The notes below the pieces were generated by a model. The model did not search any database, was not told the DNA's origin, and saw only the letters and a list, made by a program, of their open reading frames with translations. 64,000 nt of DNA from Haemaphysalis longicornis (taxonomy: Eukaryota; Arthropoda; Arachnida; Ixodida; Ixodidae): NCBI GenBank assembly GCA_013339765.2, contig CM023448.1, positions 21,097,295-21,161,294 on the forward strand. Direction: 5' to 3'. The position numbers and the translations under genes are program-made. Positions 53,734 through 64,000 of this stretch are shown here, in pieces; position 1 is the first letter of the stretch; each line of letters starts with the position of its first letter.

Positions 53734-53934
53734 TGTAATGACGAGAAGTGAAAGGACTAACGGACCTCGATCGTCCAATCCCTGTTCGGGTATGTGCCGG
53801 AAGCATCAAGCTGGCATCATCTCTTTGCGTCCTTGTGGTCAGATCAGCGATCCCCTATCCGGTTCACCTGGAACAGACTGCGCTGCTTCCCGCCTCCCGC
53901 TTTTACTGCTTGTTAGCAATTAAACCGCCTTTCA
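53734..53934 (+). repeat. Gypsy-6 family LTR in inverted orientation
   Basis: 201 bp, TGTAATGACG to CCGCCTTTCA in plus orientation. It is the reverse complement of the right LTR at 58442-58642 with a few mismatches. A minus-strand element should have both LTRs in minus orientation, so this one is flipped or separate. The inner end runs into truncated integrase with no purine tract. Confidence 0.9.
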
Positions 53935-53959
53935 AGTCCGTATAACAAAAAGGTCCGTA

Positions 53960-55274
53960 TACGGCTCCCGTCCGCATAACAAAAACAAAGGTGAAAAACC
54001 TGTAGTGGTCTGCACGGCCGTGTGGTAAGCGAACGTTACGAACGGTAGCACGGAGTCCCAGTTCGAATGGTCGGGCGCGACATACTTTGCGATAAGGTCC
54101 ACAAGCGTGCGGTTGAATGTTTCTTCCAGTCCATTGCTTTGGGCATGGTAGGCGGATGTGGTGCGGTGCACAATTTTGCATTCTGCGAGGAGCGCTTCGA
54201 TGGCCTGAGAGAGGAATACACGCCCCCTATCGCTTAAGAGTTCCCGTGGGGCACCGTGGCCAAGGACGAAGGAGTGCAGAATGAATGCACCAACCTCACG
54301 TGCCGTGGAAGCGGGAAGCGCTGCTGTTTCGGCATAGCGGGTTAGGTAATCTACTGCCACAATTATCCACCGGTTACCAGAAGAAGAGTATGGCAGTGGG
54401 TCGTAAAGATCAATGCCAACGCGCTCATACGGACGAACGGGGCACAGCAGGGGCTGCAGCGGGCCGGCTGGCTTGGGGACAGGCGACTTACATCGTTGAC
54501 AATCAGTACAGGCACGAACAAATCTTCGCATAAAGCTGTACATACCACGCCAGTAGTATCTTTCACGAAGTCGGGTATAGGTCTTCAAGAGTCCCGCGAG
54601 AGCACTCTGCGGTTCATCGTGGTAAGCGGCACACACCTCCGCGCAGAGACTCCGTGGAACCACAAGGAGCCACTTGCGGCCGTCCGGCATGTAGTTGCGG
54701 CGGTAGAGGAGGTTGTCGCGAATGGCAAAGTGAGCAGCCTGGCGACGCAGGGCCCTAGGCTGAGGAAGGGTCGACGGTGAAGACAGGAAGTTGACGATAG
54801 TAGCGATCCATGGATCTTCTTTCTCCTGGGAAGCCATGTCTGAGAGAGTAAGCGATGGGGCGACAAGGACACAATTAGAGTCCGTTGTGCTGAGGTGTGC
54901 CGTATCAGCGGACACCGGGGAGCGAGAGAGGGCGTCGGCGTCAGAATGCTTGCGGCCGGATCGATACATAACACGAATGTCGAATTCTGGTAGACGGAGG
55001 GCCCAACGAGCAAGTCGTCCCATGGGGTCTTTGAGAGACGACAGCCAGCACAATGCGTGGTGGTCGGTGACAACATCAAAGGGGCGGCATAAATATAGGG
55101 GCGGAATTTGGTGAGCGCCCAAACTATGGCCAAGCATTCCTTTTCGGTCATGGAATAATTTCGCTCGGCCTTGGTGAGAGTTCGACTTGCATACGCTACA
55201 ACGTATTTGTCGTAGTTGGGCTTCCGTTGGGCAAGCACTGCAACGAGACCGACGCCACTGGCGTCAGTGTGCAC
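53960..55274 (-). pseudogene. Gypsy-6 RNase H and integrase, truncated
   Basis: The 54585-55274 frame starts in RNase H (HTDASGVGLVAVLAQRKPN, NYSMTEKECLAIVWALTKF) and shifts near 55080 to the 401-codon frame 53932-55137. That frame reads VVTDHHALCWLSSLKD, HSDADALSRSPV, the finger (CTDCQRCKSP), GIDLYDPLPY, IVAVDYLTRYAETAALP, HGAPRELLSDRGRVF and QSNGLEETFNRTLVDL. The DDE residues are all present. The frame ends in 20-odd residues that are not integrase, encoded by the junction sequence. Confidence 0.86.
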
Positions 55275-56211
55275 CTCCGTAGGAGCTGCTGGGTCGTAAT
55301 GCGGAGGATAGGTGGTGAGATTAACAGACGTCGCAAGGAAGAAAATGCTTCATCACAATCCGGGGACCACGCAGAAAGAGCGTTATCGCCGTTCAGCAGC
55401 CTTGTTAGGGGGGAAACGATGGTAGCGAAATTTCTGACGAAGCGTCGGAAATAGGAACAGAGCCCGATGAAGCTCCGGAGGGTTTTCAAGGAAGTCGGCT
55501 TCGGAAAGTCGGCGACAGCACGTAGCTTATCGGGATCAGGCGACACACCCATCTTTTGAAACAATGTGGCCCAGAATAGTCAACTTGCGCGCACCAAAAC
55601 GACATTTCTTTAAGTTTAGTTGGAGGCCGGCAGCGTGAGACACGCCAGGATCTGGTGGAGACGAGTTAGGTGTGTGTCAAATCGGGAGAGAATACGACGA
55701 CGTCATCTAAGTAACAAAGGCATGTATGCCACTTGAGACCACGCAAGATGTTATCCATCATTCTCTCGAATGTGGCAGGTGCGTTACATAAGCCAAATGG
55801 CATGACGTTAAATTCATATAAACCGTCCGGGTAACAAAGGCGGTCTTGGGGCGGTCCGATTCCGCAACCGGCACTTGCCAGTAGCCCGAGCGCAAATCAG
55901 GGACGAGAAATCCGCACCGTGTAAACAATCGAGAGTGTCGTCGTGCGAGGGAGCGGATAAACGTCCCTGCGGGTAATTTTGTTAGGCGGGCGGTAGTCAA
56001 CACAGAAGCGCAAAACCATCCTTTTTTGTTACGAGGACCACGGGCGATGACCATGGGCTTTGGGACGGCCGAATGACGCCGCGCTGTAGCATGTCATCCA
56101 CGTGTCACTAATAACACCACGTTCCGGCCCCGACACACGGTAGGGTCGTTGTCGCAAGGGAGCATGATCGCCTGTGTCGATGTGATGGGTGACTGTTGAC
56201 GTTTTACCCAA
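55196..56211 (-). pseudogene. Gypsy-6 reverse transcriptase, frameshifted
   Basis: 55758-56211 has HHIDTGDHAPLRQRPYRVS, DLRSGYWQVPVAESDRPKTA and MTSCHLAYVTHLPHSRE, the last being the MPFGLCNAPATFERM region out of frame. CLCYLDDVVVFSP lies near 55700. The connection domain (55196-55564) reads GVSPDPDKLRAVADFPKPTS. Gaps of one or two bases occur at several points, for instance around 55555, 55825 and 55915. Confidence 0.8.
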
Positions 56212-57013
56212 CGGAGCTTGTGCACAGTCAAAGGAAGAACGGAACTTGTTAAAAGGGCGAGAAGCTGCGTGCGCTGTGTGGGATCCAAATCGGCATCCAG
56301 GGACTGCTTGAACACGTCGGCGGACAGTGAAGCGTCGGTAGAAATGGACGAGTCCAGGGCAGTGAGCGAAAGCGCAGCGGGATCATCGCAAACGTCGAAG
56401 CGGCTGATGAAGCGCATAGCTTCAACATGGCCAATTGACTCTCCATGGAGCAGGCTTGACAGAACAGTGGGTTTGATTGGAGATAAACATTCTTGTACGC
56501 CCACCTTGCACTGTAAGAACGGCGAATGGGAGTGGCAACTCCTTCCGGCGAACAAAAGGTCGCCTGGTGTGAATAGGACAGGTCCATCAGGTACGGGCGC
56601 ACTAGCAAGGTCAACCATTACGGAACTTAGCGGCCAGATATCGACGTCTTCGTCCACGGTAATCTTCCATTCACCAACAAATGCTCAGACAGCGGTGGAT
56701 CGCTCTGGGAAAAAGTTCAATCTCAGCCTTGGCACAGTCAATTACTGCGTTTGGCTTGACAAAAAGTCCCATCCAAGAATAACGTCATGGGAACATGAAG
56801 ACAAACAACGAATTCGATGGTGTAGACAGTGTCTTGGATCACTACTCGAGCAGTGCATGCAGCCAGTGCTGACACATGTTCAGCACTTGCAGTTCGAAGC
56901 GAAAGTCCCGACAGTGGCGTCATAACCTTTTTCAGATAGCGGCATAGTTTCACACTATACAGAAATCGCGGCACCAGTATCCACAAGAGCAAGAATAGGA
57001 ACTCCTTCAACAA
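56212..57013 (-). pseudogene. Gypsy-6 protease and protease-RT linker, frameshifted
   Basis: The linker (56094-56657) shows SLLHGESIGHVEAM and SLDADLDPTQRTQLLALL, matching the linkers of Gypsy-2 and Gypsy-5. The protease (56738-57013) shows RYLKKVMTPLSGLSLRTASA and ARVVIQDTVYTIEFVV. The DTGA loop is out of frame just upstream (LLWILVPRFLYS is the shifted reading of ALVDTGAAISV). Confidence 0.75.
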
Positions 57014-58380
57014 CTACGTCGACGACATTTTTCGGAGATACACGAGGACTTTGACATTTTGCTACGTACGCAGTTCGTGCCTCCGGAACTGCGGGAATTA
57101 GTTTCCCGCGTCATGAGGCGCTGACTGACGACGCATAGGAGAGATGGAGCGGCGACGAGGAGAAGGCGATCGGTGACTCGCGAACGTCTGATGGTCGATT
57201 GAAAGGATGGTGACGGAGGTCCCGCAGGTGTGCGACGGGGAGCTTGGCGGGAAACATACACTGGACTATGAGATGCTTCAACCTGCTGCATTGCACGGCG
57301 ACAGTAACGTGCTACATGTCCTGGGAGACGACAGGAAAGCATATAGGTCGGTTGTCCTGAGTGTGCCACGGATTTGTCTGCTGTACAGCCAATGGCGCGG
57401 GACGGCGGAACTGGAGACTGGCGAGGAGTGAACGTCACAGGCGCTGGTATGTAGGGTCCAAACGAGGGACAAAGGAGTGGACAAGTGGCGGGGCAGCCCT
57501 TGCAGCGCATTCGGCGTACGTCAACGGAGCGGTACTGGCGGTGCTATGGTAGCCATGGTTGGAACAGTCAGCGGGGCAGCGGGTGTAGTTGACTGGTGTG
57601 CAGGTGATAGGGCTTCGGCGACCTGCTCCCTGACGGTGCGCTGAACAGCTTGAGGCAAACTTGGTGCAGGCTGCTCTACAAAAGGTACCAGCGAAAGTTG
57701 CCGAGCGACCTCTTCCGGACAAAGTCCTTAATCCTCATCTCAAGCGATGCTTGTTTCAGAACTGAACGATAAACTTGAACAGTTCTGCGCCCCGTCCCGA
57801 GCGACTGTTGAACAAAACTCCTCTGCCGCCGCAGCTCATCATAGCTTTGGCAGAGCTTAATTATCTCAGCACGGTCTTTGGGTCTTTGGACATCAACATC
57901 TGAAACGCGTCGTCTTCAATTCCTTTCAGTATGTGCCGAATCTTTTCTTGCTCAGACATATCCATGTTGATACACCTGCAGAGATTCACAACGTATTCGA
58001 TATAACTTGTGAAATTCTGGGCGGGCTGCTGCGCGCGTACTCGAAGACACTGTTCAGGGAGCAGTTTCCGCACCTCTGGTCTGTCGAACGCCTCTGCAAA
58101 GAGGGTTGTGAATTCGCCCCACGTTATGATGGTCCTGCCGTTGTTCCGAAACCAGACCTCAGCCACTTCCCTAAGGAAAACTCGACATTGCTCAGCTTAG
58201 CTTTGTCATCCACTTGTTGTAGACGCTCACTCGCTCGAATGTGGACAACCAATCCTCGGCATCATAATTACCTTTTCCGGTGAAAAAGGGCGGGTCACGC
58301 TGACGGATGGTGCCGGCACAGATGACCGGTGGCACCGGTGATGGTGGCTGTTGGCCTACGTCGACGGGGTTGACGGGCAT
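57014..58380 (-). pseudogene. Gypsy-6 gag, broken
   Basis: The ATG at 58378-58380 gives MPVNPVDVGQQPPSPVPPVI, then CAGTIRQRDPPFFTGKGNYD and AEDWLSTFERVSVYNKW, the capsid signature shared with Gypsy-2 and Gypsy-5. The next frame (57861-58166) reads AEVWFRNNGRTIITWGEF and IRHILKGIEDDAFQMLMSKD. The nucleocapsid region (57007-57510) includes CRLPGHVARYCRRA, with the first two Cys in a different frame. There are at least three frameshifts. Confidence 0.8.
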
Positions 58381-58441
58381 TGGTACGGTGCGGTTGCGAA
58401 GCTCCAGGTTGGTTCACCTCGTACCCAGCTCCTCCACCACT

Positions 58442-58642
58442 TGAAAGGCGGTTTAATTGCTAACAAGCAGTAAAAGCGAGAGGCGGGAAGCAGCGCAGTC
58501 TGTTCCAGGTGAACCGGATAGGGGATCGCTGATCTGACCACAAGGACGCACAGAGATGATGCCAGCTTGATGCTTCCGGCACATACCCGAACAGGGATTG
58601 GACGATCGAGGTCCGTTAGTCCTTTCACTTGTCTTCATTACA
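58442..58642 (-). repeat. Gypsy-6 5' LTR
   Basis: 201 bp; on the minus strand TGTAATGAAGACAAGTG to CCGCCTTTCA. The outer flank is ATAT of a TA tract. Confidence 0.9.
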
Positions 58643-58668
58643 ATATATATATATAAATATATTTTACG
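58643..58668. repeat. (TA)n microsatellite
   Basis: Short TA tract forming the right flank of Gypsy-6. Confidence 0.85.
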
Positions 58669-60850
58669 AAATTGGGGGAGGGGAGGTTCCATCTAATGTG
58701 ATGATCTCAGCCACAAGTGCTCATCCCAACCACAAGTTTAGTGTAATGAGGGTGTATTCTGAAAAGTAACTCGTTCCTTTTAAGAAGAAAACAAATACAG
58801 CAGCTTCGTTACTGTTGACGTCTGTAGAAAGGAAACTGTGTATAGAACAGCACAATGCATGAAACACTAGCCTGACTGTTAATCCACCGTCACCAAACTT
58901 GGTACTTTAATTCCCATTTTGCGCTTGTTTATGGGTTCCTTTCCCAATACTACAGTCAAATCCGGCTAAATTGAACCTGTTTGCATCAAATTATCCTGCA
59001 TATCGAGCTATTTCTGAACACAGTATATTTTCAATCAGAATATACAGCAAAAATTACGCTTACACCAAACAAAAATACCAGCGACTTCTGATATATCAAA
59101 TGCAAACTGCCATAGAAGTGCCCCCTTAGGTTGGCTTTCCCTCGCAGCAGAAGGGAAATACTGCCGGTGCAGAATAAAAGTGATGTACTCCGGTTGCTTG
59201 TGGGCGGCTCTTACCCCCGCTCCCTCACTCTTTCTGTCGTAACCACTCTACTGTGCTGTGTAGGGTAAGCTGTTGACGCTCTCCATATAAAAAAAAAAAA
59301 AAAAAGAAAAGAAGAAAGGATCCTGGTCCACTTGTTTTGCATGCTTTGACAGCCAATCACAGGCTGCTTGCAAGTTGTCACCTGCTGCCATGCTTTTGTT
59401 ATTCCTTGTGTTTGTACTGTTTGCACTTTGTGAGCGAGCTTTCTTGCACAGTGTTCCTGTGATGGATAGCACGATTCGGCGCAACTTGCCTTTCATTGTA
59501 CAGCAGGCAATCCTAAAGTGTGTCGAACGCGGTGATAAGTTTGACGCACCCGCAGCGCGCACAATTTCGAGAAGCACCCTCAGCTCGGTCTCGGAAGAAT
59601 AAGGCGGGAATTGTTCGTGTCGGCAGGTCCTGGGCAGATGTTACAAAAGAAACCATCTGATGCTGCTTCCGCGTGCCTGTGATGACTGAAAACTCTAGCG
59701 AGTGCGATGAAACCATTGCCAGTGTTGCCGAAGTGAGCCTATAAGCCACCTCAGTCCAGTTGATGGGATTTTCAGGCGCCATTAGCAGATCAACAATCAG
59801 TGAGTTTGTAAGTGTGGGTGACCACGGGAGAGTTGGGAAGCTAAGACTACATTGCTGACATCGTACCAAGTGCAAGTGAAAGCGGGCACAACTAGGAAAG
59901 CAACAAAAATCTCTTGCCCACATCCTCAGCTGTGATTACTGCACTTCCACTAATCCGGCGCTTCTGTGCAACTAGAATGTTGCAGCCTCAGCTGCTTCGA
60001 CTCTTTAGACAATGTCGAAATGTGCATACTGTCGCAGATAGCAAAGTTGCCCATATCCAAAAAGATACTTTATTTCAAAAGATACTTCAAGAAAAGATAG
60101 TTCATTTAAAGTAAGGCAGTTTCATCAGTGAAGTGTTTTTACAGACTTTTATGATGTCCAACTCCTTTGCCTCCATATCTTGAATTGTGTCCTAGATCGA
60201 AGTGATAGGTGACCCGGACTTGACTACCAATGCATCAATTTCATTTGTAAAAAGCATGTGCACCACAAATGTCCTCGCATGCATCCACAAGAGTCTTGAA
60301 TATGGGTCCCAAAAAGGGCATTTTACACCTAATCATAAGATAAAAAGGAGTCGTGACCAAAATCGGGGCAAGTGTGCGAGGACAAATGTACAGGCAAACC
60401 AGCTTCGTGAGTGCTGCAGCATCAATGCCTTCTTGTCAAGAAAGCTGTACCTCGGTGTCTAGGAGCGTGAAGCTACAAGTTCATTGTTTTTCTCTGGCCC
60501 CACGTGATTTGCACACCACTTGCTCTGAATATTGCATTGTTTTCTATGGAATTCAAAACTTTTCTCACTCCCTTCCTGATTTCACAGGAATTACTCCTTT
60601 AACTAAAATTTCAACAGCTTCCAGAGTTTAGTGGTTTCAATGCAACGGCTGAGACAACCTTTGCTATCCATCTTACCAAGCCGTACAGTCCTTGGCTTCA
60701 CAGGAACCACGCACAAGTTGCAGCACAACTAAGGAAGCAAGAGGTGGTGCAGTGAGACTGAAAATAAAACGGGCGACTCCCACCACCCACGAGAGGCAGT
60801 ACCCAACCTCTCCTGCATGCACTGGGGGGGGAGGAGGCAAGACCACGCAC
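58669..60850. other. Host flank, probably intronic to VARS2
   Basis: Downstream of the KMSKS exon on the minus strand, this is likely a large intron or intergenic DNA. I looked for the next expected VARS2 exon (the IPECGTDALR region) and did not find it. Open frames at 59375-59602 (+) and 59513-59923 (-) have no recognised motifs. Around 58953-59040 there is a degenerate sequence resembling pogo/Tigger transposon ends. Confidence 0.4.
58953..59040 (+). mobile_element. Possible pogo/Tigger-type transposon end (degraded)
   Basis: CAGTCAAATCCGGCTAAATT is followed by ATCAAATTATCC and CATATCGAGCTATTTC. This follows the layout of common pogo/Tigger-like termini as I remember them (CAGTCNAACCTCGTTAATTCG, then repeated TCGAA-type words). 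No second terminus or transposase was found, so this is a weak call. Confidence 0.3.
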
Positions 60851-60955
60851 GTGCAAGGGCTTGCCCTCCACAATGTCCAGGGGGTCCAGGACGTTGCCCA
60901 AGGACTTGGACATCTTGCGGCCTTCCGAGTCCCGGATCATGCCGTGTAGCAGGAC
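60851..60955 (-). CDS. VARS2: Valyl-tRNA synthetase, mitochondrial type: KMSKS exon
   Basis: On the minus strand CTTGTAG acceptor, 105 nt of exon (35 codons, phase 0 at both ends), and GTGCGT donor. It encodes VLLHGMIRDSEGRKMSKSLG followed by NVLDPLDIVEGKPLH. KMSKS is the class I aminoacyl-tRNA synthetase motif that stabilises the transition state of amino-acid activation. The context RD-x2-GRKMSKSLGNVxDPxD is valyl-tRNA synthetase. VLLH and NVLDP fit the mitochondrial enzyme (VARS2) better than the cytosolic one (VYLH, NVIDP) from what I know of the families. It joins in phase to the exon at 62423-62548 (SR then VLLH). The following exon lies outside what I can find. Confidence 0.8.
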
Positions 60956-62422
60956 CTACAAGATGACAGGAAATGATCCACCCCTCCAGTAGCCGTGGGT
61001 GCAGGAATGATGAGAGCTTTCGAACACGTTTCACACAGTCCCCGCGCCCTAAATTGAGCGCCAACAAAGCAGTCACGCCCCTCTTTAAAACGGGGCTGCA
61101 AACTGGAGCTTTCGTTCACCTTGAGCTCAAAATCTGCTACAAAGGGAAGCTGTGGAGGATCACCCTAACGATTATTCAATTAACACACCCATCGGGGGTC
61201 ATTTCCTTTGATTTACCAGTGACAAAGCGTGCCTTTCTATGCCACAGGGCTGATCTTGACGCACAGTGAACACGTACGCCTCAGCAGGGCACGGATAAAG
61301 AAAAGCACCCAACACTGTTAATGTTTAAAAAAAAAGGCACCCATTGTCACCATGGCTAACTTCTTCAACATATTCAGAGAAATTTCTCTGGGATGCACAG
61401 AAAAGTGTGCCGGTCTTCTGGTGACCCATTCCAACCGCCATACACTTCACACTAATTTAAGGCTGTAGGCTTCACTATTGGGTCAAACTGTTTCTCTTTT
61501 AACACTAACAACTTGCAGAAATGGTGATGCTATGCTTTTAGCCCATTCATTACACTGTTGGCAGAACATTTTCTACACTACCAAGCTTTTAAGTCAACCA
61601 ATGAGCCTTCTCAAAGATATCATCCTTGTCCACACGTTTTGCCTTTCTTCTTAACAATCATACATCCACACAGCATTTCCATCATGCAATACAGTGCAGT
61701 ATGATTGAGTGACATTTAGTTGGATAAACTCGACACCTCCACACTGCTCAACTGCAGTGCCCTCCCACTGTGCTCACTATGGACATTTCTAAGAACTAAA
61801 CTGCTGATTGACAAACTTTCTTACGGAATTACTTGTTCTCTTACTTTCTTTTTCTTGAGTAACTTCTTTACAAGCTTAAAAGTGAGATTGTAGCGTCGTC
61901 TGTTTGCTGCAGCTGAGAGGCATTCCAAGTGCTACAGACACTTACAGTGTATAGAAAAACCTCATCAGGCACGAAAAAAAGTGAGAGCACAATGAGTGAA
62001 GACTATGGCTGCAGCAGTTCAAACTTCTTCTCAATGGGCATCTGGCAGACGTGGTGAGTACAATGAGAATCGATTGGTCTGCTCTTGAGCGGATGCCTTT
62101 TGTCCCACGAAGAACACGAGCCTGCATCAAATGCCCGAACATTTGGTTATAAAGTTCAACGTGCCGACGCTACACAGGCGATGAGGGTGCACTGTAGTGG
62201 AGGGTTCCAGATTAATTTTGACCACCTGCACGGGATCTTTAACACACACCGAAATCTCGAACACACGGGCGTTTTCGCTTTTCATCGCCATCAGAAAAGC
62301 AGCCACCGTGGCCGGGAGCCAAACCCGCGTTTCTGGGCTCAGCAGCACACATTGCCTTAGCCACCGTGGTGGGTCCCGGACAAGGCTTCCTCGTGTGCGG
62401 GGGGGGGAAGAGGCGCACCCAC
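60956..62422 (-). other. VARS2 intron
   Basis: The interval between the two exons, with GTGGGT donor (62417-62422, minus) and TTGTAG acceptor (60956-60961). It contains the SINE at 62135-62373. Otherwise no gene is seen. Confidence 0.65.
62135..62373 (-). mobile_element. tRNA-derived SINE of the tick Ruka type
   Basis: On the minus strand a tRNA-like head (CACGGTGGCTAAGGC as A box, GGGTTTGGCTCCCGGCC as B box) is followed by a body with GGCTGCTTTTCTGATGGCG, CCCGTGTGTTCGAGATTT, GTTAAAGATCCCGTGCAGGT, GGTCAAAATTAATCTGG and CCCTCCACTACAGTGC. This order is the one I recognise from the Ruka SINE family of ixodid ticks. It lies antisense-independent, in the same orientation as VARS2, within its intron. 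It is diverged, so an old insertion. Confidence 0.75.
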
Positions 62423-62548
62423 CCTGGAGAAGGGCAGCTGCCCCGTGAGCTCCTTGCCCAGCATGACCATGCGTGCCACCCAGAAGAAGAGGATGTCCTG
62501 GCCAGTCTCCATCAGGGACAGCGGGTAGAAGGAGCGCAGGGACCGCGT
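62423..62548 (-). CDS. VARS2: Valyl-tRNA synthetase, mitochondrial type: upstream exon
   Basis: On the minus strand a pyrimidine-rich tract and CTGCAG acceptor, 126 nt of exon (42 codons, phase 0), then GTGGGT donor. It encodes TRSLRSFYPLSLMETGQDIL, FFWVARMVMLGKELTGQLPF and SR. ETGxDxxxFWxARMVMLG is the conserved catalytic-domain segment just before the KMSKS loop in valyl-tRNA synthetases. FYPLSL and LTGQLPFS resemble mitochondrial VARS2. The enzyme charges mitochondrial tRNA-Val with valine in the matrix. The upstream exon (DTWFSS region) was not found between here and 64000. The exon has high GC third positions, unlike its AT-rich surroundings. Confidence 0.8.
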
Positions 62549-64000
62549 CTGCAGCAGGGCGGGGGACACACAAAAGGGATCACCCCATCCGGCACCACCC
62601 AGAGGCCGTCCGCTTCATAGTACAAGCTTCCAAGCAGGGCACTGGTTGCCTTTCCCTTTGCACCCCAAGGCGCGCCTTCCTCGTTCACACACTGTAGGCT
62701 ACACACGCGGTCGTTTGTGACCCTTTCCCGAGGCAGCAGTTAACTGTACCTACCATAGTTGTCATCCTGCCCATTGTAACACGTGCAGCGCTCACAGGTG
62801 GCGGCCTTTTTCACTATCTTATTTATTTAATCATACAATACTGCGGGCTAAAAATGAATCCAAGGAGGTGTGGGGCTGTTACAGGTAAGCTAGACCAATT
62901 ACACAATTTCTACTGAGGTAAAAACCGTAAAACAAGCCAATATAAAATTATCTTGATACACATGTTGAAGGAATAAAAAAAATTATCACAGGTGGTTGGT
63001 GCCTACTTTTAGATGGTCCTGTTGAAGAAATCAGTCGTTTTCCTATTGCCGGTGGTAACAAATCCTTCCCGTGTAACATAAAAAGCTTCTTGATGATCAA
63101 CTTTTTATTTACACCCAGCACGACATGCAAGCATGCAAGCCATAAAATCCACCCGAAATTGAAAAGAAAACTTGGTGGTGAACACTGGCTGATTAGGCCT
63201 GTGCGAACAACAGAAACGTCCGAACATCCAAGTGAATGACCCAATACTCCGTTCAGCTTAGAGTCAAAAAGCGCTCTTCAAAAACTCTGGATAATGTTTG
63301 AAGTACTATTTCAATCCACTAAAAACTAGTGAAAAATATATTCTTGAAATCAAGCTTGAAATAGCTGGACACCAGATGAGTCACATTTTGAGTGCTTGCG
63401 ATTGAGCACCACCAACGCTGCCACTGCCTGTCGCATCATCAGGGAGGCCTGAGACATGTCTGCCAGCACGCACCGCACTACAGATCAGTTGAGAAACTAC
63501 CGCATTTACACGATTGTAAGTCAACTCGAATGTAGCTCGACCCCCTAAAATTGCATCTCTAAAAAAAAAAAGCGAGCGCAGAAAGCAGCTCATTTGAACG
63601 CTGCTTTGGAACGAGCGCCGAGAGAGCTCTTCAAGCCCAGGGTACGCATGACAGACGGGACGATTCTACACAACACAGAAGTGACCAGGGTTGCCAGCTC
63701 CTCAGAAGGAAAGGTCGCCAGGATATTGCCGTAAATGGCCAAAAAAAGTTGCCACCTTCTAGTAAATGTTTGAAAAGGAGCAGAAAAGTCGCCATTTTCA
63801 GCAAGGCGTTGCTAGTATGCACTTTTTGATTACCTTCGCGGAAAAAATCCAGAAATTCAGACAAGTAGGCAACCGTATTACAAATTTTTATTCCTTTGCT
63901 GCGGTGCGGGAAAGTGACCACAGTTGACTACTGTGTGCAAAAAGGCTAAAATATGCAGGGTTGGTTTAGGTAAAGCATTCAAAGAATATGAATGACTCGG
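62549..64000. other. VARS2 upstream intron or flank
   Basis: No further exon is recognised. A sequence near 63500-63560 (CGCATTTACACGATTGTAAG, then CGACCCCCTAAAATT) resembles a motif I have seen in dispersed arthropod repeats, but I cannot name it. There is an A11 run at 63560-63570. Otherwise it is featureless AT-rich DNA. Confidence 0.4.

Larger units (their letters stand above)
53935..58642 (-). mobile_element. Gypsy-6: minus-strand Ty3/Gypsy element, truncated in integrase
   Basis: The 5' LTR is at the right (58442-58642), followed on the minus strand by GTGGTGGAGGAGCTGGG with the primer-binding start. Gag, protease, RT, RNase H and integrase run leftward. Coding similarity stops inside the integrase at GFSPLFLLCGREPYTDL; the integrase C-terminus, purine tract and correctly oriented 3' LTR are missing. 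The left end instead meets an inverted LTR of the same family. Confidence 0.87.

Noticed and set aside
53734..53934. A normal 3' LTR of Gypsy-6
   Set aside because: Its orientation is opposite to that required, and there is no purine tract beside it.
59375..59923. A small secreted protein gene or further VARS2 exon
   Set aside because: Frames on both strands lack a signal-peptide plus mature-domain pattern I recognise, and none matches the expected synthetase continuation.
1..64000. CRISPR arrays, bacterial operons, riboswitches or ribosome binding sites
   Set aside because: Repeats here are LTRs, microsatellites and SINE-like; introns, a Ruka-type SINE and the retroelement content show eukaryotic DNA.

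Overview
The window reads as nuclear DNA of an arthropod, most likely a hard tick (inference). The grounds are a SINE at the right edge whose body matches the ixodid tick Ruka family as I know it, an RTE/BovB-type LINE, a Penelope-like element, and one host gene split by large introns. There are no bacterial operons, phage genes or CRISPR arrays. About three quarters of the window is retroelement. Almost every coding region is broken by stops or frameshifts.

Layout. 1-1439 is unassigned flank with one tRNA-like sequence. 1440-7460 is a degraded full-length Ty3/Gypsy element on the minus strand (Gypsy-1). 7461-17285 is mostly unassigned, with a LINE RNase H fragment near 10.0-10.8 kb, a strong hairpin near 9.3 kb and degenerate repeats. 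17.3-17.8 kb holds TA microsatellites around an inverted repeat. 17.8-20.15 kb is a truncated RTE LINE (minus). 20846-29242 is Gypsy-2 (plus), which carries two foreign blocks: a PIF1-helicase/tRNA-like insert and a fragment of a different retroelement. 29.47-37.89 kb is a Penelope-like (PLE) cluster. 37922-38681 is a TRIM-like miniature LTR element. 38684-43007 is Gypsy-3 (minus), 43061-48327 Gypsy-4 (plus), 48802-53605 Gypsy-5 (plus) and 53734-58642 Gypsy-6 (minus, with one LTR inverted). 58.7-64.0 kb is host flank with two exons of a mitochondrial-type valyl-tRNA synthetase (VARS2) on the minus strand; a Ruka-type SINE lies in the intron between them.

The most unusual system is the PLE cluster. 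A plus-strand Penelope element has the expected RT, cysteine finger and GIY-YIG endonuclease. Directly after its 5' terminal repeat it also has a separate first ORF with SGNH/GDSL-hydrolase signatures. The same repeat-ORF linkage recurs in a neighbouring head-to-head inverted copy that has lost the RT ORF. The terminal repeats carry a conserved hairpin flanked by CTGAAGA and GAAAC boxes, like a hammerhead ribozyme core.

A second theme is that most of the LTR elements and both PLE outer ends abut (TA)n tracts. Several LTR elements have ATAT duplications, and the LTR elements share a TGGTGGAG primer-binding start. This suggests related retrotransposons repeatedly landing in TA microsatellites and so building a nested array.
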